Shown: positions 20,006 through 29,117, counted from the first letter of the stretch. The stretch is 36,225 nucleotides of DNA from Akkermansiaceae bacterium (GCA_903908495.1 CAIVSK010000147.1:1-36225); one strand, 5' to 3'. Notes: a model not told the origin generated them from the letters alone. Numbers and translations: made by a program.

Positions 20006-20145
20006 GCCGCCAGCCTGAAGATTTCCGGGCGTTGCGCAAGCCTTGGAAATCAAAGCCATCGGGACTTGTTCACCGTTGTTCACAAGCTGTGAACCAGCTA
20101 CCATGATTGACCGCGCCGCCGGATTTGGGCAGCCTGCTTGCCTCC

Positions 20146-21597
20146 ATGGCCGACGACCCGAAAAAATTCTCCTCAACACCGCCCGCGGCGTCACTCCAAC
20201 AAGGGGCGGCGGCTGTCGATGACGTCACCCGCGCCCTGCCGCACGCCTTGGGGCCGGAAAAAAGTCTGCTGTCCTCGATGTTGCAGGAGCCGCAGGAATA
20301 CCTCGGCGTGGCCATCGAGGAAAAACTCACCAAGGAGCATTTCTATCTGCCGGCCCATTCCACCCTCTTCGAGTTTCTGCTGGAACTCTTTGCCGACGGG
20401 CGTGAGATCGAACTCGTCTCGCTCGTCCAGCGCTTGCTGGACCGAGGTTTGTTAGATCGGGTGGGCGGCCCGGCCACCCTCACCGACCTATACACCTACG
20501 CGCCCAGCCCCGGGCATTTCCGCCACCATTTGCAACTGGTGAAGGACAAGTTCGTGTTGCGCTCGATCATTCAGAATGCCAACGAGGCGATTGCGCAGGC
20601 GTACGACGCGCCTGACGAGGTGGCCTCGTTGCTTGACACGGTGGAAGCGAAAGTGCTGGCGATCCGCGAGGGGGCGGAGGCGAACCGGGAGCACAACCTC
20701 AAGGAGTCGGTCGGAGCGGTGCTCGAACAATTCCAGGCGCTGCTGGCCGGAGAGCGCAAAGCGCAGGGATTGGCCACCGGCTTTGAGGAATTGGACCGCA
20801 TGAGCGGCGGACTCAAGCCGGGTGAAATGTTCGTCATCGCGGCGCGGCCCTCGATGGGCAAGACGTCCCTGATGATGAACATTGTCGAACACATCTGCAT
20901 CAACCTGTCGCAGCCATCGATGGTGTTCTCATGCGAAATGAGCGCCTTCCAACTGGTGCAGCGCCTCGTCTTCTCGAAATCAAAATTCGCCGTCAGCCAG
21001 TTGTCGCGCGGCTACACCCCTAACAAAGGTGACTTGCAGCGCGTGCAGCGCGCCGCACTGGAAACCGCCGCGGCCAAATTGTTCATCGACGACACGGCGG
21101 GCATCTCCATCAACGAGTTGCGGGCCAAGGCGCGCCGCAAGAAGCGCGACGAGAACATCCAGTTCATCGCCATCGACTATCTCCAGTTGCTCAAGTCCCG
21201 CACCCGCCAGGCGGAAAACTCCCGCGAACGCGAAATCGCGGAAATTTCCGCCGGCATCAAGGGCCTGGCCAAGGAATTGGCCATTCCCATCATCATCCTC
21301 GCCCAGCTCAACCGCGGTCCGGAAAGCCGCGCCGGCAAGAGCTTGGGCGTGCCCCGCATGTCTGACTTGCGCGAGTCCGGCGCCATCGAGCAGGACGCCG
21401 ACTTGGTGGGTCTGCTGTACCGGACGGCCTACTATGCCGAAAGCCAGGAGGAAAAGGATGCCGAAGAAGGCAAGGCCGAATTGGTCCTGGCCAAAAACCG
21501 CAATGGCGAAACCGGCCACATCCCACTCACATTCATCGCCAACCTGATGCGCTTCGAGACCGGACCGCCCGCCCAGGAAGGCGGCAGCGCCGAGTAA
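20146..21597 (+). CDS. dnaB: Replicative DNA helicase DnaB
   Basis: The 483-residue protein unwinds DNA at the replication fork as a hexamer. It has the N-terminal all-helical DnaB domain (about 30-135; PHALGPEKSLLSSML and FYLPAHSTLFEFL), a linker, and the RecA-like motor: ATGFEELDRMSGGLKPGEMFVIAARPSMGKTS is split over two motifs with Walker A at 233-241, then FSCEM, Walker B IAIDYLQLL, and the C-terminal KNRNGETG. I use the ATG at 20146; a TTG at 20107 is in frame, while the nearer ATG at 20103 is not. No intein is present. The N-terminal 30 residues are poorly conserved tail. Confidence 0.96.
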   Translation: MADDPKKFSSTPPAASLQQGAAAVDDVTRALPHALGPEKSLLSSMLQEPQEYLGVAIEEKLTKEHFYLPAHSTLFEFLLELFADGREIELVSLVQRLLDRGLLDRVGGPATLTDLYTYAPSPGHFRHHLQLVKDKFVLRSIIQNANEAIAQAYDAPDEVASLLDTVEAKVLAIREGAEANREHNLKESVGAVLEQFQALLAGERKAQGLATGFEELDRMSGGLKPGEMFVIAARPSMGKTSLMMNIVEHICINLSQPSMVFSCEMSAFQLVQRLVFSKSKFAVSQLSRGYTPNKGDLQRVQRAALETAAAKLFIDDTAGISINELRAKARRKKRDENIQFIAIDYLQLLKSRTRQAENSREREIAEISAGIKGLAKELAIPIIILAQLNRGPESRAGKSLGVPRMSDLRESGAIEQDADLVGLLYRTAYYAESQEEKDAEEGKAELVLAKNRNGETGHIPLTFIANLMRFETGPPAQEGGSAE

Positions 21598-21667
21598 GGA
21601 CAGCGCCGCAACTGCCAGCCCAAACGCAGTGCGGGGCCGCCGACCTCCGATCGACGACCCCGCTAGA

Positions 21668-21691
21668 CCGGAGAAAACCCATTAACTCCGG
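21668..21691 (+). terminator. Weak candidate terminator downstream of dnaB
   Basis: Arms CCGGAG (21668-21673) and CTCCGG (21686-21691) pair perfectly around a 12-base A-rich loop and are followed by AAATTTT. The position, 70 bases after the dnaB stop, fits a terminator, but the stem is short and the T-run is only four bases and not adjacent. Confidence 0.35.
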
Positions 21692-22033
21692 AAATTTTCA
21701 CGCCCGCCGCCGAAGCGGCTGCGCCGACAAGTCCCCAACCTCGGGCAAAGACCCACCGGGCACCGCGAGGTGCTGGAGGTCAGTGGTGATGGGAGGGAGA
21801 AGTGCATAACGGGCGAACGGCTGCACTCTACAGGAATATCGCCGGGCTGTAAGCTATACCTTGGTATATTCACCCATCAATTCCCTGGGGTGTTCTACTG
21901 GCCTGCGGAGCACTGCGGGCGGGGTGAGGGGCCTCGTGGCCACCTCCAGCCGGGTCAATGTCGGCATCCTGCTGCCGAGCCGGGCCCTGCACGTCGGCCC
22001 GCTTGCCAAGCATCCAAGCCCTAAAACGCAAAA

Positions 22034-22056
22034 GGCCAGTCGCTTGGCGACTGGCC
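22034..22056 (-). terminator. Strong intrinsic terminator of the SGNH hydrolase gene
   Basis: A perfect 10-base stem (GGCCAGTCGC at 22034-22043, GCGACTGGCC at 22047-22056) with a 3-base loop. On the minus strand it is followed at once by TTTTGCGTTTT, and it lies about 40 bases past the stop of the SGNH hydrolase gene. This is the clearest Rho-independent terminator in the window. Confidence 0.85.
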
Positions 22057-22098
22057 TTGCTCGAGGTCTCGACCTGGGGGGCCGCCCCCTCTCGTGAC

Positions 22099-22824
22099 TT
22101 ATTTGGCGGGGGCTGGCTCCGCCAACTGGGCCTTGGAAATCTGCGCGGCGCTGAGGCCGAAGCCCTTGAGCACGCCGGCGGCCATCATCACGTTGCCGGC
22201 CGGATTCATGTGCACCCCGTCAACGGTGAGTAGATTGTCCTTCTTGTCGGGGCCGGCCTTGGCGATAGCGGCCTGCATCTCGGCGTTGAGGTCGGCGAGC
22301 AGGCACTTCTTGTCCTTGGCGAGGGCGCGCAAAAAGTCGTTGTAGGCAACGAGCTTCTGGTTGTTCGGATTGGGCTGGTCCTCGCCGATCATCGTCGAGG
22401 TGAGTATCATCACTTTGACGCCGGCGGCCTGGCACTGGTCGACGATTTTGGTGATATTTTCCTTGTACTTGTCCAGCGGCACGCCGTTGGCACCATGCCA
22501 GACGTCATTGACGCCGCAGCTCAGGGTCATCCAATCGGGTTTTTTGGCCAAAACATCGTTGTTCAGCCGCTCTAACATATCGTTGGACTTGTGGCCGCTG
22601 ATGCCGGCGGGAATGCAGGCGGCCTTCACGCCGTTGGCCTCGAGGCCGCGCATCACCAGCGTCACGTACCCTTGCGGGCCGACTCCGCCTTGGGTGATGG
22701 AATCGCCCAGAAAGGCGATTTTTTGCCCGCTGGCGACGGCGATTTCCGCCTGCACCGGTGTTGCTTCCATCATGCCGAGGGTCATCGCCGCCGCCATCCA
22801 CCTAACATATAATTGATTGTTCAT
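22099..22824 (-). CDS. Secreted SGNH/GDSL-type hydrolase
   Basis: The 241-residue exported protein is an SGNH-fold esterase, probably a carbohydrate deacetylase or lipase-like enzyme. After a signal peptide (about 1-26, ending TPVQA) come the four blocks: FLGDSITQGG with nucleophile S42 (block I), the GISGHKS block with the oxyanion Gly (II), CGVNDVW with the oxyanion Asn (III) and DGVHMN with the catalytic Asp and His (V). The ATG at 22824 is preferred over a GTG at 22854 because it directly precedes the signal peptide. A strong terminator follows. The natural substrate is unknown; acetylated plant polysaccharides are common for such proteins. Confidence 0.92.
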   Translation of the reverse strand: MNNQLYVRWMAAAMTLGMMEATPVQAEIAVASGQKIAFLGDSITQGGVGPQGYVTLVMRGLEANGVKAACIPAGISGHKSNDMLERLNNDVLAKKPDWMTLSCGVNDVWHGANGVPLDKYKENITKIVDQCQAAGVKVMILTSTMIGEDQPNPNNQKLVAYNDFLRALAKDKKCLLADLNAEMQAAIAKAGPDKKDNLLTVDGVHMNPAGNVMMAAGVLKGFGLSAAQISKAQLAEPAPAK

Positions 22825-23093
22825 CGTCTGGTTTGTCTGGTTACTTGAAATCACGCATCAACCTAACGGCTCAGGCGGGCATCACCTGATGCGCCCTCGC
22901 CTGCCGGAGTCTGCTCCCAGTCCCGGCCAAGGCAACCAAAAATTGAGAGAACGCAGAGGGAGCGGGAAAAATCGGCCATCCGCCATGTTGTGCTACTCAC
23001 AAGTGGCTGCGGCAAAGAACCGGCTGGACCGCGCGGGCTGACCCTGTTACCAATCCGTCTGTGAAACGGAGCATCGCCCAGACCGATTGATCC

Positions 23094-24131
23094 ATGCCCG
23101 AGGACCTTGCCATCGACGACTTTCTGGCCCGCCCGCCCGGCGTGCCGCTCATTGATGTGCGCGCACCCGGCGAATTCGCCCTCGGCCACATCCGGGGGGC
23201 GGTGAACGTGCCATTGTTTTCCGACGACGAGCGTGCCGCCATCGGCACCGCCTACACGCGGCAAGGGCGGCGCGAGGCGGTGAGTCTCGGCCTGCGCTGC
23301 GTCGGGCCGCGCCTCGAGGAGCTCGCGCGGGACCTGCTCGCCCTGAGCGATCCGGCGGCACCGCGCCTGCACCTGCACTGCTGGCGCGGCGGGATGCGCA
23401 GCGGGAGTGTGGCGTGGCTCATGGAGTCGGCCTACGGCTGCCGCGTGGCCACCTTGAAGGGCGGGTACAAATCGTTCCGCCGCTGGGTGCTGGCCAGCTT
23501 TGCCATTCCGCGCGACCTGCGGATTGTCGCCGGACTCACCGGCAGCGGCAAGACCGCCATCCTGCAACAGCTTGCGGCTCTCGGCGAGGAAGTCGTGGAC
23601 CTGGAGGCACTGGCCAGGCACAAGGGCAGCGCCTTCGGCCAACTCGGCGAGGACGCGCAACCGAGCCAGGCCCAGTTCGAAAACGACCTGGCGTTGGCGT
23701 GGCGCGCCACCGCGGCCGACCGCCCGCTGTGGCTGGAGGATGAAAGCCGCATGATCGGCAAGCGCGTGCTGCCCGCTGAACTGTGGGCGGCCAAACAACT
23801 CGGCCGCTTCCACGTGATCGAGCTTCCCGCCGACGAGCGGATCCGCCACCTCTGCGCAACGTATGCCGGGTTTCCGCCGGAGCGCCTCGCCGCCTGCGTC
23901 GAGGCGATCCAATCGCGGCTCGGCGGCGCACGCGCCACGGCCGCCATCGGGGCACTCCATGCCGGCGACTTTGCCGCAGCCTGCCGCCACATCCTCACCT
24001 ACTATGACCGCACCTATCAAAAGTGCCTGACGTTCTGCCCCCTGCAACACCTCACGCGCCATGCCTTTCCGCAACTCGAACCCCGCCTGATCGCGGCCGC
24101 TCTGCTAGAATCCACCCGTCCACCGCCATGA
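23094..24131 (+). CDS. mnmH: tRNA 2-selenouridine synthase
   Basis: This 345-residue enzyme (also called SelU or YbbB) replaces the sulfur of 2-thiouridine at the wobble position of certain tRNAs with selenium, through a geranylated intermediate. The N-terminal rhodanese domain carries the active-site Cys in [12 protein letters not shown] (C96), and a P-loop GLTGSGKT (147-154) starts the C-terminal domain. Its last bases overlap the selD start as ATGA, so the enzyme and its selenophosphate supply are translationally coupled. No selA, selB or selC is in the window, fitting, but not proving, a selenouridine-only use of selenium. Confidence 0.95.
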   Translation: MPEDLAIDDFLARPPGVPLIDVRAPGEFALGHIRGAVNVPLFSDDERAAIGTAYTRQGRREAVSLGLRCVGPRLEELARDLLALSDPAAPRLHLHCWRGGMRSGSVAWLMESAYGCRVATLKGGYKSFRRWVLASFAIPRDLRIVAGLTGSGKTAILQQLAALGEEVVDLEALARHKGSAFGQLGEDAQPSQAQFENDLALAWRATAADRPLWLEDESRMIGKRVLPAELWAAKQLGRFHVIELPADERIRHLCATYAGFPPERLAACVEAIQSRLGGARATAAIGALHAGDFAAACRHILTYYDRTYQKCLTFCPLQHLTRHAFPQLEPRLIAAALLESTRPPP

Positions 24132-25180
24132 CCCCACCCATTCGTCTCACCCAATACAGCTCCGGCGCCGGCTGCGGCTGCAAAATCGCGCCCAAGCTGC
24201 TCGATGAAATCCTCGCCACCAGCGGCGACGCCCCGCCCTCCGATGCCCGCTTGCTCGTCGGCAACGAACTGCGCGACGATGCCGCCGCCTGGCTGCTGGA
24301 CGACGGCGAGACCGTCCTGTTGGCCACCACCGATTTTTTCATGCCCATCGTGGATGACCCCTTCGATTTCGGCCGCATCGCCGCCGCCAATGCCATCAGC
24401 GATATTTATGCCATGGGCGGCCGGCCGGTGTTGGCGCTGGCGATTCTCGGCTGGCCCATCGACCAGCTGCCGCCCGAGGTCGCCCGCGAGGTCATTCGCG
24501 GTGCCCGCGCGATTTGCGCCGAGGCGGGCGTCTCGCTGGCGGGCGGTCACAGCATCGACAGCCCGGAACCGATCTTCGGACTCGCCGTCAACGGCCTGGT
24601 TCAGCGCCGCCACCTCAAGGCCAATGCCGGCGCACGCCCCGGCGACCTGCTTTATCTAACCAAACCGTTGGGTGTGGGCATTCTCGCCACCGCCGAGAAA
24701 AAGGACAGGCTCCGCGCAGCCGATGTCGGCAAGGCAGCCGCCTCGATGACCCGCCTCAATTCGATCGGCACCCAGCTTTCCCGGTTGGAGGCCGTCCACG
24801 CCATGACCGACGTCACCGGCTTCGGGTTGTGCGGACATCTGCTTGAGATGTGCCGTGCCAGCGCTGTGGGCGCGGAGCTTGAGTTTGCCGCCATTCCCCA
24901 GCTTGGCGATCTCGCCGCCTATCTGGCGGAAGGGATGGCACCCGGCGGCACCCGGCGGAACTGGGCGAGTTATGGCCATGCCGTTGATTGCAGCGACGCG
25001 ATCCAACAGGCGATTGTCAGCGACCCGCAGACCAGCGGCGGACTCTTGATTGCGGCCGATCCGGCCGCCCGCGACGAAATCGAGGAATTGTTGCAGCGCG
25101 CAGGGCTGGCCATCATCCCCCACCCCATCGGCACGATCCGCGCCGCCAGCGGCGGGGAGTCGCGCGTCGGGGTTATCTAA
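24128..25180 (+). CDS. selD: Selenophosphate synthetase (Cys form)
   Basis: The 350-residue enzyme makes selenophosphate from selenide and ATP, the selenium donor for MnmH directly upstream. The N-terminal motif GAGCGCK gives C16 and K19, the counterparts of the catalytic Cys17 and Lys20 of the E. coli enzyme. The active residue is therefore cysteine and not selenocysteine, and no TGA recoding is needed. Downstream, [31 protein letters not shown] and [13 protein letters not shown] are the standard AIR-synthase-type segments (split here only in description). The ATG at 24128 overlaps the mnmH stop by four bases. It converges with the Ahb-like gene, 22 bases away. Confidence 0.96.
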   Translation: MTPPIRLTQYSSGAGCGCKIAPKLLDEILATSGDAPPSDARLLVGNELRDDAAAWLLDDGETVLLATTDFFMPIVDDPFDFGRIAAANAISDIYAMGGRPVLALAILGWPIDQLPPEVAREVIRGARAICAEAGVSLAGGHSIDSPEPIFGLAVNGLVQRRHLKANAGARPGDLLYLTKPLGVGILATAEKKDRLRAADVGKAAASMTRLNSIGTQLSRLEAVHAMTDVTGFGLCGHLLEMCRASAVGAELEFAAIPQLGDLAAYLAEGMAPGGTRRNWASYGHAVDCSDAIQQAIVSDPQTSGGLLIAADPAARDEIEELLQRAGLAIIPHPIGTIRAASGGESRVGVI

Positions 25181-25202
25181 CACGACGCCTTGGCGGGCTA
25201 CA

Positions 25203-26252
25203 CTAGACGGCAGCGGCATGGGCGTCTTCCCAGGCGGCATCGGCATCGGCGAAGTAGCGCACGCGCACCTTTTTATATTCCTTGGAGGAATAGAGCGCCT
25301 GCCACTGGCTGAGGCCGGTGGCTTCAGCGATGGCGGCGAGGGTTTGCTCGCACTCCGCCTCGCTCTTGCCGTGGACCATGGTGAACAAATTGTAGGGCCA
25401 GTCCGCATAGCTCGGGCGTTCGTAGCAGTGGCTCACGGCGCGGAAACCCGCCATCACCGCGCCGAGGCGCTCGAGTGCGGCGGCGTCTCCCTGGGGACCG
25501 GCCCACACCCCCATGGCGTTGGCCCCGAAGCCGGCCTTGCGGTGGTGGAGCACGGCGGCAAACCGGCGCATCCGGCCGCTGGCGAGAAATTCGTCGTGCA
25601 TTTTCCGCAATTCTTCAAATGTCAGGCCCAGCTCGCCAGCCAGATCGACAAACGGCGTCGGAGTGACCGCCAAGTCCCGCTGCAAGGCCCGCACGAAGGC
25701 GATTTCCGCGGCGCTGAGCGCGAGGGTCGCACTGCGGTTCTTCTCGCTGTAGGCCGGGGCGGCCAGGTCGTCCGGGCGGGCGTCGCCCTCAACGTCGAAG
25801 CGCACGCCGATTTTATGCAACTTGAGGGTGGGCAAAACGCGGGTGCTCAACGAGCCTGACTCGCGGTGCAGGACGTCGATGGTTTTGTCCAACCCGAGAC
25901 GACTCGTGGGCGGGATGGCAATCGTGTACCACAGGTTGAACTCGTGATTGCGCAAGTAATTGTGGCTCACGCCCGGGTGGGCGGAAATGATGGCGGCGGC
26001 CTGGTCAACCCGTTCCGGAGCGACCTTGGCAGCCACCAGGCTCGACGCGTAGCCGAGGCTGCGGGTGTCGAAAATCGCGCTGATCTGGCGGATGACCCGT
26101 TCGGACTTGAGACGGCTGATGGAGGCGATCGTCTCCTCTTCGCTTAAGCCGCAGCGCTCGCCCAGATCGGCAAAGGGATGGGTGCTGAACGGTACGGCTA
26201 CCTGCAGCAGGCCAAGCAGGGCGGCATCATGGGGTTGGGTGAAGGCGGTCAT
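25203..26252 (-). CDS. Siroheme decarboxylase-like protein, AhbA-AhbB type two-domain fusion
   Basis: The 349-residue protein consists of two Lrp/AsnC-like halves, each a winged helix followed by an alpha/beta domain. Half one (about 1-175) ends with GVSHNYLRNHEFNLWYTIAI. Half two (about 180-349) has VSHCYERPSYADWPYNLFTMVHG. These are the hallmark segments of AhbA/AhbB and NirD/L/G/H, which decarboxylate siroheme to didecarboxysiroheme on the way to haem or haem d1. Such proteins are normally two separate subunits of 150-180 residues; here they are one chain. It is often mislabelled an Lrp regulator, which remains the alternative. The ATG at 26252 is set by the start of the first winged helix. 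Confidence 0.8.
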   Translation of the reverse strand: MTAFTQPHDAALLGLLQVAVPFSTHPFADLGERCGLSEEETIASISRLKSERVIRQISAIFDTRSLGYASSLVAAKVAPERVDQAAAIISAHPGVSHNYLRNHEFNLWYTIAIPPTSRLGLDKTIDVLHRESGSLSTRVLPTLKLHKIGVRFDVEGDARPDDLAAPAYSEKNRSATLALSAAEIAFVRALQRDLAVTPTPFVDLAGELGLTFEELRKMHDEFLASGRMRRFAAVLHHRKAGFGANAMGVWAGPQGDAAALERLGAVMAGFRAVSHCYERPSYADWPYNLFTMVHGKSEAECEQTLAAIAEATGLSQWQALYSSKEYKKVRVRYFADADAAWEDAHAAAV

Positions 26253-26349
26253 GGGGAAGCGCAATACACGGAACCCGCGCCGCCTTGGAAAGCAAAATCG
26301 CCCGCGCCGACACACCGCCGGGGGCCGGCGATGCCTGGGTCTGCAGCGC

Positions 26350-27258
26350 TTACTTTTTTTTGCCCTCGGCGCATTGGCGCAAGGCGTGCCGGAGAATGGC
26401 GGTTTCCGCCTTGCTGGCTGGGCCCAGCGGTTGGCGCGGAATGCCCACATCGCGGCCGAGGATGGCACACGCCGCCTTGACCCACTGGGTGTACTTGCCG
26501 CCGCCCTCCATCAATTCGAGCGTGGGCAATATTTCGAAGAAGAGTTTGCGCGCGCCGGCGTAATCCTGCTTCACCACGCTCAACTCATAGAGCCGGGCGT
26601 GCGAAGCCGGCAACACGTTGGCCACCCCCCCCACCCAGCCGAGCGCACCGACCATGAAGCTCTCAAAGGCAATGGTGTCGCATCCGCAGAACACCCCCAG
26701 TCGATCGCCGCACAGGCGCATCAGCGTGGTCATGCGCGACATTTCGCCAGTACTCTCCTTGACGTAGCGGACGTTCTCCAAAACCGTTAGGCCGGCGATG
26801 AATTCCGGACTCATGTCCACGCCGGTGCGGCCCGGATAATTGTAGAGCATGATGGGAATGCCGATGGCATCATTGACCGCACGAAAGTGGGCGAACAACT
26901 CGTCGGGCGTCGGCAGCGAATAGAACGGCGCGGCGAGCAAGACCCCCGCGCAGCCGAGTTGTTCGGCCTGGCGGGCAAAGGCCACCACCTCGCGGGTCGA
27001 GCCCGCGTTGGCACCGGCGACCACCGGCACCCGCCCGGCGGCGGCACCCAGCGTGGTTTCCAACACCCCTTGGCGCTCCGCCGGCGACAGCGCGTAAAAC
27101 TCACCGGTGCTACCCAGCGGAATGAGCCCGTGAATCCCCTGCCCGATCTGGTGCTCGACGAAGCGCTCGAGTTTGGCCAAGTGGATCTCCCCGTTCGCCT
27201 TCATCGGCGTCACGAGTGCGGTGAGTACCCCGTGCAATCGGGTCGGCTTGATTTTCAT
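26350..27258 (-). CDS. DapA/NanA-family aldolase or dehydratase
   Basis: The 302-residue protein is a class I TIM-barrel lyase of the dihydrodipicolinate synthase/N-acetylneuraminate lyase family. It has GSTGE (49-53), LYNYPGRTG with the catalytic Tyr (Y139) and YVKESTG with the Schiff-base Lys (K167). Members act on pyruvate-derived 2-oxo acids, and the family fold alone does not fix the substrate. The aldehyde dehydrogenase gene directly upstream suggests a catabolic pair (for example a 2-keto-3-deoxy sugar acid or hydroxyproline route) instead of lysine synthesis. Alternative ATG at 27273. The last codons form a run of eight A bases just before the stop (GKKK-stop). Confidence 0.85.
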   Translation of the reverse strand: MKIKPTRLHGVLTALVTPMKANGEIHLAKLERFVEHQIGQGIHGLIPLGSTGEFYALSPAERQGVLETTLGAAAGRVPVVAGANAGSTREVVAFARQAEQLGCAGVLLAAPFYSLPTPDELFAHFRAVNDAIGIPIMLYNYPGRTGVDMSPEFIAGLTVLENVRYVKESTGEMSRMTTLMRLCGDRLGVFCGCDTIAFESFMVGALGWVGGVANVLPASHARLYELSVVKQDYAGARKLFFEILPTLELMEGGGKYTQWVKAACAILGRDVGIPRQPLGPASKAETAILRHALRQCAEGKKK

Positions 27259-27360
27259 GGTGTTGTAAAGCATGTTAGATATGTGATTGTTGGGTCACCG
27301 GTGGAGTCCAAGACGTGTCATGGCAATGCCCTGCCTCCCGCCCCGTGGCTGCGGTCCGGC

Positions 27361-28860
27361 TCAGCCCAACTGCATCCACACGGTTTTGAGTTCGGTGTAT
27401 TGTTCGTGGGCGTAGGACGACTTGTCACGGCCGAAAAAGCCCGACTCCTTGAAGCCGCCGAACGGCGTGGTTAGATCGCCTTCCGAGAACGTGTTGACCG
27501 ACACCACGCCGGCGCGGATGGCGCGGGCGAAGCGGTGGGCCTTGGTGAGGTCGCTGGTATACAACGAGGCGGCCAAGCCGTAGTTGGTGTCGTTGGCCAC
27601 GGCGATGGCCTCCTCGTCGCTGTCCACCGGGATGACGGCCAGCACCGGGCCGAAAATCTCTTCCTTGGCGATGGTCATGGCCTGGGTCACCTCATCGAAG
27701 ATGGTCAACTCGACGAAGTTGCCACCGCTCTTCTTCTGGACCTGTTTGCCGCCGAGCACCAACTGGCCACCCTCGGCATGGGCGATTTTGATGTAATTGA
27801 GCACCGTCTGCATGTGGCTCGGCTCGATGAGCGGGCCGACGCGGGTGGCGGGATCGAGCGGATCGCCAATCGGCCAAGCCTTCGTTTGCTCGATGATCCT
27901 GGCCACCAGGGCGTCCTTGATGCTGCGGTGCACGATGAGGCGGGACCCGCTGCTGCAGTTTTCGCCCATGTTCCAGAAAGCGGAGTTGACCGCGTGGGGG
28001 GCGACCAGATCGATGTCGGCATCGGCCAGCACCACCTGCGGGTTTTTGCCACCCAATTCGAGGATGATCCGCTTGAGGTTGGATTCCGCCGAGTAGCGCA
28101 GCAAGTCGCGGCCGACGCTGGTGGAACCGGTGAAGGCCACCATGTCCACGTCCATGTGGCGGCACAGCGCCGGCCCTAACACCGATCCGGCACCCGGCAC
28201 CACGTTGAGCACGCCATCGGGCAGGCCGGCGGCGCTGGCCAACTCGGCGATGCGCAAGGCACTCAGCGAGGTTTGCTTGGCGGGCTTGACCACCAGGCTG
28301 TTACCGGCGGCCAGTGCTGGGCCAATTTTCCACGCCATCATTTGGGCGGGAAAATTCCACGGCAGGATCATTCCGACCACGCCAATGGGTTCGCGCACGA
28401 TCATCGACACGATGTCCGGCCCGCTGGGCGTGACTCGCTCGTGGAGCTTGTCGACCAACTCGGCGTGCCAGTGGATGCAATGGATGGCATCCGGGATGTC
28501 GATATTGACGCAATCGTAGATCGGCTTGCCGGCGTCCATCGAGTCGAGCAGGGCGATTTCCATCGCGTTGGCCTCCAACAACTCGACAAACTTGAGCAGC
28601 ACCGCCTTGCGCTCGCCGGCGCTCTGTCGCGACCAGCGGCCGTCCGCAAACGCCTTGCGGGCCGCAGCCACCGCGCGCTCGATGTCGCGGGCCTCGCAGG
28701 CGGCGATGGTGGTGATTTTCGTGCCATTGGCGGGGTTGATCGAGGCGTAGGTCTTGCCGGAATCCGCCGGGCAGAACTTCCCATCGATGAACGCCTGAGT
28801 GCGGAATTGGAGCTTCGCCACCGCCGATGCGATGGCTTTGGGCTTGAGGGTGAAGTTCAT
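27361..28860 (-). CDS. NAD(P)-dependent aldehyde dehydrogenase, PuuC/BetB-like
   Basis: The 499-residue enzyme oxidises an aldehyde to its acid. The sequence shows PWNFPAQMMAWKIGPALAAGN, the cofactor-binding FTGSTSVG, the general base in LELGGKNP, the catalytic Cys in GENCSSGSRL, and the C-terminal PFGGFKESGFFGRDKS followed by YTELKTVW, an ending typical of PuuC-like enzymes (gamma-glutamyl-aminobutyraldehyde oxidation). The ATG at 28860 is preferred over a TTG at 28890. It is followed by the DapA-family gene after about 100 bases on the same strand. Whether the substrate is a polyamine-derived aldehyde (aguB is about 1.5 kb away, on the same strand) or a sugar or hydroxyproline semialdehyde cannot be decided here. 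Confidence 0.9.
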   Translation of the reverse strand: MNFTLKPKAIASAVAKLQFRTQAFIDGKFCPADSGKTYASINPANGTKITTIAACEARDIERAVAAARKAFADGRWSRQSAGERKAVLLKFVELLEANAMEIALLDSMDAGKPIYDCVNIDIPDAIHCIHWHAELVDKLHERVTPSGPDIVSMIVREPIGVVGMILPWNFPAQMMAWKIGPALAAGNSLVVKPAKQTSLSALRIAELASAAGLPDGVLNVVPGAGSVLGPALCRHMDVDMVAFTGSTSVGRDLLRYSAESNLKRIILELGGKNPQVVLADADIDLVAPHAVNSAFWNMGENCSSGSRLIVHRSIKDALVARIIEQTKAWPIGDPLDPATRVGPLIEPSHMQTVLNYIKIAHAEGGQLVLGGKQVQKKSGGNFVELTIFDEVTQAMTIAKEEIFGPVLAVIPVDSDEEAIAVANDTNYGLAASLYTSDLTKAHRFARAIRAGVVSVNTFSEGDLTTPFGGFKESGFFGRDKSSYAHEQYTELKTVWMQLG

Positions 28861-28998
28861 GGCGGTGGTTTCGTTAGATTGCGGAATCAAGTTAGATGTG
28901 ACAGCGAAGCGGCGAATATCGCACGCCTCGACGAACCTGCAAGTGCTGAATTGCGGGAAAAGAATGACAGGCGGACCGGAGGACGGACACTCGCCAAC

Positions 28999-29015
28999 GC
29001 CCGATCCAATCGGGC
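28999..29015. repeat. Perfect 7-bp hairpin GCCCGAT-CCA-ATCGGGC
   Basis: Arms 28999-29005 and 29009-29015 pair perfectly around a 3-base loop, about 140 bases upstream of the aldehyde dehydrogenase start. There is no T-run. It may be an operator or RNA structure in the leader; role unknown. Confidence 0.4.
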
Positions 29016-29093
29016 AATAACGGGTTAGGAGAATGGCCTGATCGGGGCAAAATCAACCATGTAGCATACTATGGAATTGATGACCGGCCCCCT

Positions 29094-29117
29094 CTCCTGA
29101 CCCGGCGCTGTCAGGAG
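29094..29117. repeat. Perfect 8-bp inverted repeat CTCCTGAC / GTCAGGAG
   Basis: Arms 29094-29101 and 29110-29117 are perfectly complementary with an 8-base GC-rich loop, followed on the plus strand by TATCATTTT. No plus-strand gene ends nearby, so a terminator role is not supported; a regulator site for one of the divergent genes is possible. Confidence 0.4.

Larger units (their letters stand above)
21598..22098. other. Intergenic region between dnaB and the SGNH hydrolase
   Basis: About 500 bases lie between these convergent genes. I find no convincing protein. It contains a weak hairpin just after dnaB (21668-21691) and a strong terminator serving the minus-strand gene (22034-22056). The central part (about 21770-21960) shows mixed composition, including an AT-rich stretch around 21850, and could hold a small RNA or a decayed gene, but I have no positive evidence. 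Confidence 0.5.

Noticed and set aside
20103-20145. ATG at 20103 as the dnaB start
   Set aside because: It is out of frame with the helicase; the in-frame choices are ATG 20146 and TTG 20107.
22863-24074. Long open frame (about 400 codons) on the minus strand
   Set aside because: It is the antisense of mnmH, whose rhodanese and P-loop motifs are unmistakable; the translation is Arg/Ala/Gly-rich and has no motif.
24128-24190. SelD as a selenoprotein with in-frame TGA
   Set aside because: The catalytic motif GAGCGCK uses cysteine codons and there is no TGA in frame.
25203-26252. Lrp/AsnC-type transcriptional regulator
   Set aside because: Both halves carry the AhbA/AhbB hallmark segments around NYLRNHEFNLW and CYERPSYADWPYN, which plain Lrp proteins lack; kept only as an alternative.
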